From DASUWK01 sp036378435 (GTDB taxonomy: Bacteria > Chloroflexota > Dormibacteria > Dormibacterales > Dormibacteraceae): 64,000 bases of DNA. Where the stretch lies: contig DASUWK010000059.1 of assembly GCA_036378435.1 (NCBI GenBank), positions 201,467-265,466 on the forward strand. The letters are read 5' to 3'. The notes below the pieces were generated by a model that was not told the DNA's origin, searched no databases, and saw only the letters and a list, made by a program, of their open reading frames with translations. Made by a program: the position numbers and the translations under genes. Shown piece after piece: positions 51,747 through 59,506 of this stretch; position 1 is the stretch's first letter, and the number at the start of each line of letters is the position of its first letter.

Positions 51747-52744
51747 AGCTTCACGCCCTCCAGCAGTTCCCGGCCTCGATCGATCAGTCCCGTGATCGTG
51801 CCGGTCATGCCCTCATACATCGGATCAGGCCGCTTGCCGCGGCGATGCAGCATCAGGTTGTAGCCAAAGATGGACGCGTACTTGTAGCAGCTCAGAGCCA
51901 GGTACCACCGGAACTCGTCCGGGTCGGCGCCGTAGAGCTCGATCAGCCGCTCGATGGAAACGTCGACGCCGCCACCGGGGTTGGGCGCCCCTTCGAAGCT
52001 GCGCCGCTGCGACACCAGGCAGAGGCAGCCGAGGTCGATCAGAGGCTGGCCCAGCTGCGCGATCTCCCAGTCGAGCACCGCCACTACGTCCGGCCCGCGA
52101 AACAGCATGTTTCCGTAGTGGTAGTCGCCGTGCACGAGGGTCGGAGCGCCCTCCGCCGGCTTGCGTTCGGCGAGGAGCCCGCCGAGCTCGCCCGCGGCGC
52201 CGGTCAGCTCCTCGGGCGCGCGCTCCATCAGCCAGGCCCAGCGCATCATCTCGAAGTCCAGGCCGACGGGCTCTTCTCCGGCCAAACCGGTGCGCTCCAA
52301 CGGCAGCTCCTGCAGGCGCCGCAGGGTCGCGATCGCCGAGCGCGCGATGGCGTCGGGGTCCTCGTGCTGGGCGGTCGTCTCGATGCGTTCCCCCGCCGTG
52401 CGCTCCATGAGGATGAAGGGGCGCTCGTCGAGCACCGGCTCGTCCTGCAGCACGGGGACGGCCGGAGCCGGCAGGCCAGCCTCGTTCAGCGCCTGCATGA
52501 TGCGACCCTGCCGCAGCACATCGGCGGTGCCGCGGATCTTCGCCCCGGGCGGCGGCATGCGCATCACGTAGGCGCCCGCGCGCTTTCCGTCCTCGATGTC
52601 GACGTAGTACGTGAACCCCGAGTGTCCCTCGGGGATCGACTCGACACGGGCGACACGCAGCTCGGGTGCGGACCAGAGCTCGCGCAGGTGTGCTTCCAAA
52701 CCGGTGCGGAGCTCGTCCAAGACGCGAACTATCGTATGTCTCAT
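51743..52744 (-). CDS. APH-family kinase (ACAD10/11 N-terminal domain homolog)
   Basis: 333 residues with a protein-kinase-like fold. The catalytic loop is LVHGDYHYGNMLF and the metal-binding loop is VVAVLDWEIAQLGQPLIDLGCL. The nucleotide region includes SGFTYYVDIEDGKRAGAYVMRMPPPGAKIRGTADVLRQ. The closest known arrangement is the kinase half of ACAD10/11. The family is often annotated as aminoglycoside phosphotransferase, but context argues for an acyl-CoA substrate. The ATG used here overlaps the ATG of the divergent enoyl-CoA hydratase (CATG). TTG 52720, just past a TACGAT box, is an alternative start. Confidence 0.82.
   Translation of the reverse strand: MRHTIVRVLDELRTGLEAHLRELWSAPELRVARVESIPEGHSGFTYYVDIEDGKRAGAYVMRMPPPGAKIRGTADVLRQGRIMQALNEAGLPAPAVPVLQDEPVLDERPFILMERTAGERIETTAQHEDPDAIARSAIATLRRLQELPLERTGLAGEEPVGLDFEMMRWAWLMERAPEELTGAAGELGGLLAERKPAEGAPTLVHGDYHYGNMLFRGPDVVAVLDWEIAQLGQPLIDLGCLCLVSQRRSFEGAPNPGGGVDVSIERLIELYGADPDEFRWYLALSCYKYASIFGYNLMLHRRGKRPDPMYEGMTGTITGLIDRGRELLEGVKL
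52730..52736. promoter_or_regulatory. Symmetric -10 element TATCGTA shared by divergent genes
   Basis: On the plus strand TATCGT ends 7 nt before ATG 52743 of the enoyl-CoA hydratase gene. On the minus strand the overlapping TACGAT lies 10 nt before the in-frame TTG 52720 of the kinase gene. One AT-rich element could therefore serve both directions. Confidence 0.45.
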
Positions 52745-53540
52745 GGAAGAGACGGTCCTCTACGCACAGGACGGGCCCATCGCGACCCTCACGCTCAACC
52801 GGCCCGACAGGCTGAACGCCTGGACGCCGGAGATGGGCAGCCTTTACTTCGATCTGCTGGACCGCGCAGCCGAGGACCCGGACGTGCGCGTCATCGTGGT
52901 GACGGGCACGGGCCGCGCCTTCTGCGCCGGCGCCGACATGGAGGTCTTGCGCGCCATCGGCGTGGGGGAGGAGGAGCGCTCGCGCGACGTGCGGCGCCAG
53001 ACGTACACGCTGTCGATCCCGAAGCCGGTGATCGCCATGATCAACGGCCCGGTGGCCGGAATCGGCCTGATCATGGCGCTGATGTGCGACATCCGGTTTG
53101 CGGCGACGGGCGCCAAGGTGACGACGGCGTTTGCGCGGCGGGGGCTGATCGCGGAGCACGGCGTCTCCTGGCTGCTGCCGCGCCTGCTGGGCCCGGCCAG
53201 GGCGCTCGACCTGCTGCTGTCCGGCCGGACGTTCCTGACCGATGAGGCGGCGACGCTGGGCCTGGTCAACAGGGTGTTTGAGCCGGAGGCGTTGGCCGAG
53301 GAGACCTACGCGTACGCGCGCGACATCGCTGAGAACTGCTCGCCGCGCTCCCTGAGCGTGATCAAGCGAGAGGTCTGGTCGCACCTCGACAAGGACCTGC
53401 CTGACGCGTTGGAGGAGGCTTCGAACCTCATGGTCGAGTCGATGAAGCACGACGACTTCCGCGAGGGCGTAGCCAGCTACATGGAAAAGCGCCCGCCCCG
53501 CTTCGCCGGCGTCGGCCGCCCTAAGGTCCCCACGCCCTAA
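52743..53540 (+). CDS. Enoyl-CoA hydratase/isomerase family protein
   Basis: 265 residues, crotonase fold. The oxyanion-hole segments are GRAFCAGADMEVLRAIG and INGPVAGIGLIMALMCDIRFAATGAKVTTAFARRGL. EHGVSWLLPRLLGPARALDLLLSGR follows. The usual first catalytic Glu position reads AGIGLIMAL, so reaction type is uncertain (hydratase, isomerase or hydrolase). ATG 52743 is preceded by a TATCGT box. Facing the kinase/dehydrogenase pair, it likely acts in the same acyl-CoA degradation route. Confidence 0.85.
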   Translation: MEETVLYAQDGPIATLTLNRPDRLNAWTPEMGSLYFDLLDRAAEDPDVRVIVVTGTGRAFCAGADMEVLRAIGVGEEERSRDVRRQTYTLSIPKPVIAMINGPVAGIGLIMALMCDIRFAATGAKVTTAFARRGLIAEHGVSWLLPRLLGPARALDLLLSGRTFLTDEAATLGLVNRVFEPEALAEETYAYARDIAENCSPRSLSVIKREVWSHLDKDLPDALEEASNLMVESMKHDDFREGVASYMEKRPPRFAGVGRPKVPTP

Positions 53541-53545
53541 AGACC

Positions 53546-53584
53546 CTCCGCCGAAGCCACCCACCCGGGGGGTGTTGGGCGGAG
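53546..53584 (+). terminator. Nested hairpin after the enoyl-CoA hydratase gene
   Basis: CTCCGCC (53546-53552) pairs with GGCGGAG (53578-53584), with an inner CACCC/GGGTG stem. No U tract follows, so its termination strength is uncertain. Confidence 0.4.
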
Positions 53585-53630
53585 CGTATTGGGGGGCCGC
53601 GGGAGGCGTCAACCCCGGTTGTTAAGTCCG

Positions 53631-53735
53631 CGTTCGCCGGCGAACGCGCCTATCGAGGAGCCCCGGACACCCTCGTTCGCCGGCGAATGCGCCTATGAAG
53701 GCAGCGAACGCGGCTAACTAGGCGAACGCGCCCAT
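53631..53735. repeat. Tandem GTTCGCCGGCGAACGCGCCTAT repeats
   Basis: Copies at 53631-53653 and 53674-53696 differ by one base. Two shorter relatives (GCGAACGCGGCTA at 53703 and GCGAACGCGCCCAT at 53722) run into the 3' end of the hydrolase gene. Each full copy contains the palindrome GTTCGCCGGCGAAC. Confidence 0.65.
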
Positions 53736-54625
53736 GCGCGCCGCGCCGGCGCCACCGCCGCGTGCGCGGCCAGGAAGGGCTCGACCACGGCGAGGAACTC
53801 CTCCGGGGCCTCCATCTGCACGTTGTGCCCGACCCCGTCCAGCCACGCGGCCTCCCAATCGGGCCGGCTGCGCACCGCGCGCAGCATGTTGTCCGCGGGG
53901 ACCACGGGATCCTGCAGTCCGTGCACTACGAGCATTGGCGCCGTGATCGCTCGCACGATCTCGTCGAACGCCTCGAACTCGTCGCCGCGCGATTTCAGCG
54001 ACTTGTAGGCCTGGAGGTACGCGAGCGTCGACTCAGACGTCTGCATGCGCTCGGACTCGAGCTCGATGTGGGCGTCCAGGATCTCGCGGGCCACTGTCCG
54101 GGAGCACATGTAGTCGAACGCCCCTTCGACCAGCGCCTCCGCGCCGACTGAGCTGATGTGTGAATGCGCCACCTGCGCGCCGTTCTCGGGATCCGCGATC
54201 AGGAGCTGGATCAGCGCATCCTCTTCGGGCGGCATGGGGTGGGCCGAGTCGCCCGGAGGCGAGGCAGCGCTCACCGCGACCGCAGCGGTCACCAACGAAG
54301 GCCGACTCGCCGCCAGGGCGAGGGTCAAAAAGCCCCCCATCGAGTGGCCGATCACCAAAGACGGACCGCCGGCGATCTCCTCGACAAACCGACCGGCGAG
54401 CTCCAGGTTGGTCTCGACGTCGGCCCTGCGGCCGGCCAGCGGCGTGCGGCCGAAGCCGATCAGGTCGATGGCCAGGACGTGGTAGCTCTCAGCCAGCTTG
54501 GGGGCAACCGCCATCCAGTTGATGTGGGCGCCGGCCAGGCCGTGGATGAGCACGAGCGTCGGACCCTCGCCACCGTAATCGGCGTAGCCGACCGGCCCGC
54601 CCAAGTCGACGATTCGGTACTGCAT
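53714..54625 (-). CDS. Alpha/beta-fold hydrolase
   Basis: 303 residues. The catalytic elements are the HG motif in LVLIHGLAGAHINW, the nucleophile in VIGHSMGGFLTLALA, the acid in VVHGLQDPVVPADN and the His in LDGVGHNVQMEAPEEF. The cap region is typical of esterases and C-C bond hydrolases; the substrate is unknown. GACAAT lies 7 nt before the ATG. The last codons coincide with the GCGAACGCG repeat, so the C-terminal residues are repeat-encoded. Confidence 0.82.
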   Translation of the reverse strand: MQYRIVDLGGPVGYADYGGEGPTLVLIHGLAGAHINWMAVAPKLAESYHVLAIDLIGFGRTPLAGRRADVETNLELAGRFVEEIAGGPSLVIGHSMGGFLTLALAASRPSLVTAAVAVSAASPPGDSAHPMPPEEDALIQLLIADPENGAQVAHSHISSVGAEALVEGAFDYMCSRTVAREILDAHIELESERMQTSESTLAYLQAYKSLKSRGDEFEAFDEIVRAITAPMLVVHGLQDPVVPADNMLRAVRSRPDWEAAWLDGVGHNVQMEAPEEFLAVVEPFLAAHAAVAPARRAWARSPS

Positions 54626-54632
54626 GGTACCG

Positions 54633-54638
54633 ATTGTC
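54633..54638 (-). promoter_or_regulatory. -10 box GACAAT for the hydrolase gene
   Basis: Minus-strand GACAAT ends 7 nt before ATG 54625, the leaderless geometry seen elsewhere in the window. Confidence 0.4.
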
Positions 54639-54698
54639 TCTAGAAGTGCAGGGAGGCCGTCAAGACCCCGATCGCGAGACGCTTCCCGGCCGGGCGGA

Positions 54699-55151
54699 TC
54701 AGCCGCCTTCCGAGCTGGTCGCGCCCGCCGCCCTCAGCAAGAAGTCGAGCGCACCAAGCAGAAGCGAGCCGGTCCCGGTGGGCACTAAGCGGATCCGCAG
54801 CGTATCCCCGTCGAGAGCCGCATCCCACCACAGCCAGCGCCGCTGGTCAGGCTGGAACCACCAGATCCACGCACGCAGCGACCACTTGTCGACGACGCAG
54901 GTGGTGACCCTCTCGTCGTCCGACGTCGCGTCTACGAACCACCGCGGCAGCTGCTGCCGCCACTCGTCGAGCGACGGCCACGGTTTGGGCGCTTCGGCGA
55001 TGGGCTCGAGCACGGCGCGGACCCGCTGCAACACGTCGCCGGCGGTGCCGCCCTTACACCTCGCGTTGAGGCTGACCAGGTCCGGCGGAGCCGGCGCATC
55101 ACCAGGCCCGCGGCGCAGGCGCTCGAGCTCCGGCGTCACCAATGCGCTCAT
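54699..55151 (-). CDS. Conserved-looking protein of unknown function
   Basis: 150 residues from ATG 55151, not recognised. It has no signal peptide. It is rich in Trp in its C-terminal half (KWSLRAWIWWFQPDQRRWLWWDAALDGDTLRIRLVPTG), a pattern that suggests a beta-sheet domain. The open frame extends far upstream across the tRNA gene, but that part is a shadow. The tRNA-Ala gene ends 16 bases before its ATG on the same strand. Confidence 0.55.
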   Translation of the reverse strand: MSALVTPELERLRRGPGDAPAPPDLVSLNARCKGGTAGDVLQRVRAVLEPIAEAPKPWPSLDEWRQQLPRWFVDATSDDERVTTCVVDKWSLRAWIWWFQPDQRRWLWWDAALDGDTLRIRLVPTGTGSLLLGALDFLLRAAGATSSEGG

Positions 55152-55167
55152 TCGAGGTGAGGGTAGA

Positions 55168-55243
55168 TGGTGGAGCGAAGGAGATTCGAACTCCCGACCT
55201 CCTCCGTGCGAGGGAGGCGCTCTCCCAGCTGAGCTATCGCCCC
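55168..55243 (-). tRNA. tRNA-Ala (anticodon CGC)
   Basis: 76 nt including an encoded 3' CCA. The acceptor stem is GGGGCGA/TCGCTCC and contains the G3-U70 pair that identifies alanine tRNA. The D arm is AGCTCAGCTGGGAGAGC, and the anticodon loop CTCGCAC gives anticodon CGC, reading GCG. The T arm is GGGAG-TTCGAAT-CTCC(T). All stems pair. It reads the GCG codon, which is frequent in this GC-rich genome. Confidence 0.97.
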
Positions 55244-55261
55244 ACGCCTGGAACTCCCGGG

Positions 55262-55267
55262 AGTATA
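55262..55267 (-). promoter_or_regulatory. -10 box TATACT for tRNA-Ala
   Basis: Minus-strand TATACT lies 18 nt before the mature 5' end of the tRNA, allowing a leader of roughly 12 nt. Confidence 0.5.
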
Positions 55268-55279
55268 CCCACGCCTTCC

Positions 55280-55285
55280 TATAAT
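55280..55285 (+). promoter_or_regulatory. -10 box TATAAT for the TPR-CAP lipoprotein gene
   Basis: Consensus TATAAT ends 7 nt before GTG 55293. It is divergent from the tRNA promoter 13 bases away. Confidence 0.6.
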
Positions 55286-55292
55286 CCCGGCC

Positions 55293-57083
55293 GTGCGAGC
55301 CGCGGCAGCTTTCGCGGCCCTGCTGGTCGCCGCCTGCAGCCCTGCGCCGGCCCTCCATCTGCCTGCTCAGGCCGCCAGTCCCCGCCCCGGCGCCGCGCTC
55401 GCGGCTGCCGACGCGGAGGTGTGGTCCGGCAGATGGTCGGAGGCTGAGCGCGACTATCGCCGCCTCGCCGGCGCCGGGGACGCTCACGGTCACAGCCATC
55501 TGGCACTGCTTCTGACCTACGAGTCGCGCCTGGTCGAGGCCGTTGCCGAAGCCCAGGAGGCGGTGCGCGAGGAGCCGGATTCCGACACTTACGCGCGGCT
55601 GACGCGTGCCCTCGATTGGTCGAACGATCTCCCTGCCGCGCTGGCCTGTGGCGCCAAGGCGGTCGCCGCTTCGCCCGCCGATCCGATGGCGCTCGATTTC
55701 TATGGCGAGGTGCTGTCGGACACGGCGCGGTTCACTGACGCCGAGCCGGTCCTGCGCCGCGCCGAGGCGGCCGCGCGCAATGCTCACGAGCGCGCCGAAG
55801 CGGCTCGAGAGTGGTCGAACTACTACCGCGACCGAGGCTCGAGCGTCGACGAGCTGAACTACGTCGAGATCGCAGCCAAATACGAGCCCGCCTTTCCGTC
55901 GCGCACGGTCGAGCTGGCGAATGAGTACTTCGGGGCCGGCCCTGGACGTCTCGTCGACGCAAGGACGCAGCTGGACTCCCTGGTGAAGCGCTATCCGGCG
56001 GAGCCCGAGGTGCTGGCGACTGCGGGCGACGCCGCGTTCAACGCCGACCAGACGGCCGATGCCGAGCGCTACTACCGGGCCGCGCTGGCCCGCGCGCCGG
56101 GCGATCCGATGGCCTCTCTGGGCTTGGCGGAGGTCCTGGTGGCGCAGGACCACGATCCGACCGGCGCGCGCAGCGAGCTGCTGGCGTCGCTGAGAGCGCA
56201 CCCGAGCGCCGAGGCCGTCTACCAATACCTCGACGAGCTCGACTCTCTCGTGCTCCACATCGATCCCGCGCGCGATTCGCCTGTGGTGCCCACCCCGCTG
56301 GTCTCCGGCGAGGAGCAGTCGGCCTACCAGGCGGTCAACTCACAGCGCGCCGAGCTCGGGCTCATGCCGATCAAGGTCAACACGGCTCTAGCGGAAGCAG
56401 CCCGAGCGCACGCCTACTATGTCCTTTTCAATTGGGGCAGATCCGACCTTTCGGGGCTCGGGATCCACTCAGAAGACTCCGGCGCTCCCGGCTTTACCGG
56501 AGCGACCAGCATCGATCGCGACCTCCACTTCGGGTATCCGGGCTACCAGAGCGCCGAGGTCATCAACCACACCCTGACGTCGGCTGCGGCGGTCGAGGTC
56601 TGGATCGATTCCGTCTACCATCGCTACCCCCTGGTCGGCCGGGAGTCGGCCGACTTCGGCTATGGCGAGGCGCAAGTAGGCAGCCTCGCCGTGAACGTGA
56701 TGGACGTCGGCATCGGGGTGCCGCAGACGAGCACGGCGATCCTTTACCCGCACAACGGCCAGACGCAGGTCCCGGCGTTCTTTCTGGGCAACGAGGTGCC
56801 CGACCCCGCGCCCGGCGCGCAGTACCCGCTGGGCTATCCGATCACCGTTGCGGTCGGCGGCGCCGACGCCCTTAGCCTCAAGAGCGCCACGTTGGCCCCG
56901 CTGGGCGGGGCGGGCGTGCCGGTGATCATCGATCGCCCAGGCCAGGCCGGCCTCAACGCGAACGAGCTCGCAGTGCTGCCGATGTCTCCGCTGCAGCCCG
57001 GCACCATCTATGAGGTGCGGCTGCAGGGGCAGCTCGACGGCCGCCCGTGGTCAGCCACATGGTCATTCCAGGTGGCCGAATAG
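55293..57083 (+). CDS. Lipoprotein with TPR repeats and a CAP/SCP-like domain
   Basis: 596 residues. The N-terminus AAAAFAALLVAACSPAP has a lipobox (LVAAC), so it should be lipid-anchored outside the cell. Residues about 35-320 are tetratricopeptide pairs (GRWSEAERDYRRLAGAGDAHG, then QTADAERYYRAALARAPGDPMASLGLAEVLVA). Residues about 345-490 resemble the CAP/SCP fold: YQAVNSQRAELGLMPIKVNTALAEAARAHAYYVLF, then HRYPLVGRESADFGYGEAQ. The last 100 residues form a beta-sandwich-like module. The combination is unusual. CAP proteins in bacteria are linked to wall or matrix functions. GTG start, leaderless promoter box. Confidence 0.78.
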   Translation: MRAAAAFAALLVAACSPAPALHLPAQAASPRPGAALAAADAEVWSGRWSEAERDYRRLAGAGDAHGHSHLALLLTYESRLVEAVAEAQEAVREEPDSDTYARLTRALDWSNDLPAALACGAKAVAASPADPMALDFYGEVLSDTARFTDAEPVLRRAEAAARNAHERAEAAREWSNYYRDRGSSVDELNYVEIAAKYEPAFPSRTVELANEYFGAGPGRLVDARTQLDSLVKRYPAEPEVLATAGDAAFNADQTADAERYYRAALARAPGDPMASLGLAEVLVAQDHDPTGARSELLASLRAHPSAEAVYQYLDELDSLVLHIDPARDSPVVPTPLVSGEEQSAYQAVNSQRAELGLMPIKVNTALAEAARAHAYYVLFNWGRSDLSGLGIHSEDSGAPGFTGATSIDRDLHFGYPGYQSAEVINHTLTSAAAVEVWIDSVYHRYPLVGRESADFGYGEAQVGSLAVNVMDVGIGVPQTSTAILYPHNGQTQVPAFFLGNEVPDPAPGAQYPLGYPITVAVGGADALSLKSATLAPLGGAGVPVIIDRPGQAGLNANELAVLPMSPLQPGTIYEVRLQGQLDGRPWSATWSFQVAE

Positions 57084-57091
57084 CCCGCGCC

Positions 57092-57097
57092 TATACT
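57092..57097 (+). promoter_or_regulatory. -10 box TATACT before the molybdopterin-protein gene
   Basis: TATACT ends 11 nt before ATG 57109, implying a leader of only about 4 nt. No Shine-Dalgarno is present in that space. Confidence 0.45.
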
Positions 57098-57108
57098 CGG
57101 CCCGGCTG

Positions 57109-57717
57109 ATGTCGATCTTTCCCTTCGGACGCAAGCGCGTGCCGGACGGTGTCGACCCGGCGCGCGTGCCGCCCGGGCAGACGCTGACCGCGCCTGACCG
57201 CTGGCCGCTCCTCCATTTCGGCCCGGTGCCGAAGACCGACATCGCCACCTGGGATTTCCAGGTCTTCGGGGCTGTGGAGAACCCGCTCAAGCTCGACTAC
57301 GGCGAGCTTCGCGCCCTGCCGCAGGCGGAGGTCACGGCCGACATCCACTGCGTCACCGGTTGGAGCCGTCTGGGCGACACGTGGCAGGGCGTTGCCATCC
57401 GCGAGATCCTGGACCGGGTCAAGCCGCTGCCCGAGGCCAGGTACGTCATGGCGCACTGCGAGTACGGCTACACCACGAGCGTGCCAATCGAGGTTCTGGC
57501 CGGCGACGACGTGCTGCTCTGCTACGGCTGGAACAGCGAGGACCTGTCGCCGGACCACGGCTGGCCGCTGCGCCTCTTCGTGCCTAAGAAGTACTTCTGG
57601 AAGTCTGCGAAGTGGCTGCGCGGGCTGGAATTTCTCGAGCGCAACCGGCTGGGGTTCTGGGAGCAGCGCGGGTACCACGACGAAGCCGACCCCTGGAAGG
57701 AGACGCGGTACTGGTAG
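57109..57717 (+). CDS. Sulfite-oxidase-like molybdopterin-binding protein
   Basis: 202 residues, matching only the molybdopterin domain of the sulfite oxidase/YedY fold. WDFQVFGAVENPLKLDYGELRALPQ opens the fold. The molybdenum-ligand Cys lies in ADIHCVTGWSRLGDTWQGVAI, and ARYVMAHCEYGYTTSVPIEVL and DHGWPLRLFVPKKYFWKSAKWLRGLEF are typical. It has no signal peptide and no heme domain, so electron partner and substrate are unknown. Its last 7 bases overlap the next gene. Confidence 0.85.
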   Translation: MSIFPFGRKRVPDGVDPARVPPGQTLTAPDRWPLLHFGPVPKTDIATWDFQVFGAVENPLKLDYGELRALPQAEVTADIHCVTGWSRLGDTWQGVAIREILDRVKPLPEARYVMAHCEYGYTTSVPIEVLAGDDVLLCYGWNSEDLSPDHGWPLRLFVPKKYFWKSAKWLRGLEFLERNRLGFWEQRGYHDEADPWKETRYW

Positions 57718-58436
57718 TCACTCTCACGAGTGACTTCGGCGAGGGCTCCCCGTACGTCGCCGCGCTGAAAGCTGCGGTCCTGGCGAGCTGTCCAGATGCC
57801 GTGCTGGTCGACGTCACGCACAGCCTGGAACCATTTGCGATCGACTCCGCGTCGTTCGTCCTTTGGGCGGGCACGCGTCACTTCGAGCCTGGATCGGTGC
57901 ACCTCGCGGTGGTCGACCCCGGCGTCGGCACCGCTCGCAGGGCGCTGGCGCTGAGCGCCGACGGCCGCTTCTACGTCGGCCCGGACAACGGTCTGTTCGC
58001 GGTGGTCGTCGAAGAGGCACAGTCCATCAGCGCGGTGGAGCTGCAACGCCCTCCCGGCGCGTCCCCGACGTTCGAGGGCCGCGACCTCTTTGCGCCGTCC
58101 GCCGCGCGGCTGTCCCGCGGTGAAGCGCTGGAGTCGCTGGGCAGCAAGGTGGAGATCTCCGCCCTGGCGCCGGCCGTGGCGTCCGGGCCGCGGGTCGTCT
58201 GGGTCGACCGTTTCGGCAATCTCGTGCTCAGCCTGCGCCCGCCCGTCCGTCCGCTGCGTCTTGGCGGGGTATTGGTCGAGGAGCTCGCGCGAACCTTCGG
58301 TGAAGCGCCGCCAGGCATCCCCTTCTGCTACGAGGGCTCGATGGGACGGCTCGAGATCGGAGTCCGGAACGGACGCGCCGACTCCGTCATCGGAGTTGGA
58401 GTCGGCGCCCGGGTGGAGGATTCCGAGACCTCTTAA
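57711..58436 (+). CDS. SAM hydroxide adenosyltransferase (DUF62 family), apparent CTG start
   Basis: 241 residues. The family hydrolyses S-adenosylmethionine to adenosine and methionine and is related to bacterial fluorinases and chlorinases. Signatures are VVTLTSDFGEGSPYVAALKAAVL at the N-terminus, DVTHSLEPFAIDSASFVLWAG, VHLAVVDPGVGTARRALAL and YVGPDNGLFAVV. The family starts exactly at this strand, where the only available codon is CTG 57711, 8 nt after a good GGAAGGAG ribosome-binding site. The nearest canonical start (GTG 57612) lies 33 codons upstream inside the previous gene and adds unrelated sequence. Confidence 0.85.
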   Translation: MVVTLTSDFGEGSPYVAALKAAVLASCPDAVLVDVTHSLEPFAIDSASFVLWAGTRHFEPGSVHLAVVDPGVGTARRALALSADGRFYVGPDNGLFAVVVEEAQSISAVELQRPPGASPTFEGRDLFAPSAARLSRGEALESLGSKVEISALAPAVASGPRVVWVDRFGNLVLSLRPPVRPLRLGGVLVEELARTFGEAPPGIPFCYEGSMGRLEIGVRNGRADSVIGVGVGARVEDSETS

Positions 58437-58469
58437 CAACCTGGGTTGGCGCGCGCTTTCGGCGCACGT

Positions 58470-59489
58470 ATGTTCGCCCGCATGCGACGCCTCGCCCTCG
58501 GCCTTCTGCTCCTGTTCACGGCGGGCGCCTGCGTACCGGCCGCTGCCGCCGGCCTCACTCCGACCGCGCCCGGACTGCACCGCGACGCCGAGATCTTCAA
58601 CCGGGTTGACGCCCTGCTCGCCGGCCGGCCGGGACGGGTCTGGGTCGAGATGTACGAGTTCGGGCGGGCGGACCTGGAGGCGCGGTTGATCCAGCTGCAC
58701 GAGGCCGGCTGCGACGTTCGGGTGATCACCGATCCCTCTGTGGACGTCAGCCGCGGTGCCGCGGCGGTCCTGGTTGCCGGAGGCGTCCCGGTGCGCTACT
58801 ACCCGATCGACGACTCGGTTCATCAGATCGACCACGTCAAGCTGCTCATCGCCGACGGGGCCGCCCTGGTCGGAGGCATGAACTGGGGCGCGACGTCCTG
58901 GCGCAACCACGACTACGCCCTCGACGTCGGCGAGCCCGCAGATGTCCAGCGACTTGCCACCATCTACGCCCAGGACTGGGCGCTGGCCGGAGGACATCCT
59001 CAACCACTGGCGGTCGATCCAGGCGGCCCGCTTTATCAGACCGCGCCTGGCGATGAGATCAGGATGCGTCTGCTGGGACTGATCGACGGCGCCACACGCT
59101 CGATCTCGGCCGAGGTCTTCGTGCTCAGCGACCCGGATGTGATCGCCGCTTTGGGCCTGGCGCACCTGAGAGGGGTGAGGGTCCGCGTGTTGCTCGACCC
59201 CAACCAGGATTCCAACCTCGCCAGCTGCTCCGCGTTGCGGGCAGCCGGTGTCGACGTGGCCTGGTTTCCCGTCGCGCCGGGCCAGAAGCTGCACGCCAAG
59301 GCAGGCCTCTTCGACAGCGTGCTGCTGCTGGGGTCCGCCAACTGGAGCGTGAGCGGCCTCAGCAGCAACCACGAGCTCGATATCGACACCCGCGCGCCGT
59401 CGCAGACGACGGCGTTCGGTGCCTGGTTCGAGGCCGACTGGGCGCTGGCCCGGCCCTGGTGGAAGTGGTGGCTCGGTCTAGCTTGCTAA
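58470..59489 (+). CDS. Exported phospholipase D-like protein
   Basis: About 339 residues with two HKD-type halves. The first is DHVKLLIADGAALVGGMNWGATSW, the second is LHAKAGLFDSVLLLGSANWSVSGLSSNHELD; both keep His and Lys. A signal peptide (MRRLALGLLLLFTAGACVPAAAA) sends it out of the cytoplasm. Secreted PLD-family members include phospholipases, nucleases and transphosphatidylases; the target is not evident. ATG 58470 was chosen; ATG 58482 starts exactly at the signal peptide, and TTG 58446 is also in frame. Confidence 0.82.
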   Translation: MFARMRRLALGLLLLFTAGACVPAAAAGLTPTAPGLHRDAEIFNRVDALLAGRPGRVWVEMYEFGRADLEARLIQLHEAGCDVRVITDPSVDVSRGAAAVLVAGGVPVRYYPIDDSVHQIDHVKLLIADGAALVGGMNWGATSWRNHDYALDVGEPADVQRLATIYAQDWALAGGHPQPLAVDPGGPLYQTAPGDEIRMRLLGLIDGATRSISAEVFVLSDPDVIAALGLAHLRGVRVRVLLDPNQDSNLASCSALRAAGVDVAWFPVAPGQKLHAKAGLFDSVLLLGSANWSVSGLSSNHELDIDTRAPSQTTAFGAWFEADWALARPWWKWWLGLAC

Positions 59490-59506
59490 AGCGGGGCGCA
59501 CAGAAG

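Noticed and set aside
51743..52744. Aminoglycoside resistance gene
   Set aside because: The APH-like kinase fold is shared by many metabolic kinases, and the operon context with acyl-CoA dehydrogenase points to acyl-CoA metabolism.
54699..56258. A 519-codon minus-strand frame spanning the tRNA gene
   Set aside because: Only the last 150 codons, after ATG 55151, look like a protein. The rest is antisense to the lipoprotein gene and runs through tRNA-Ala.
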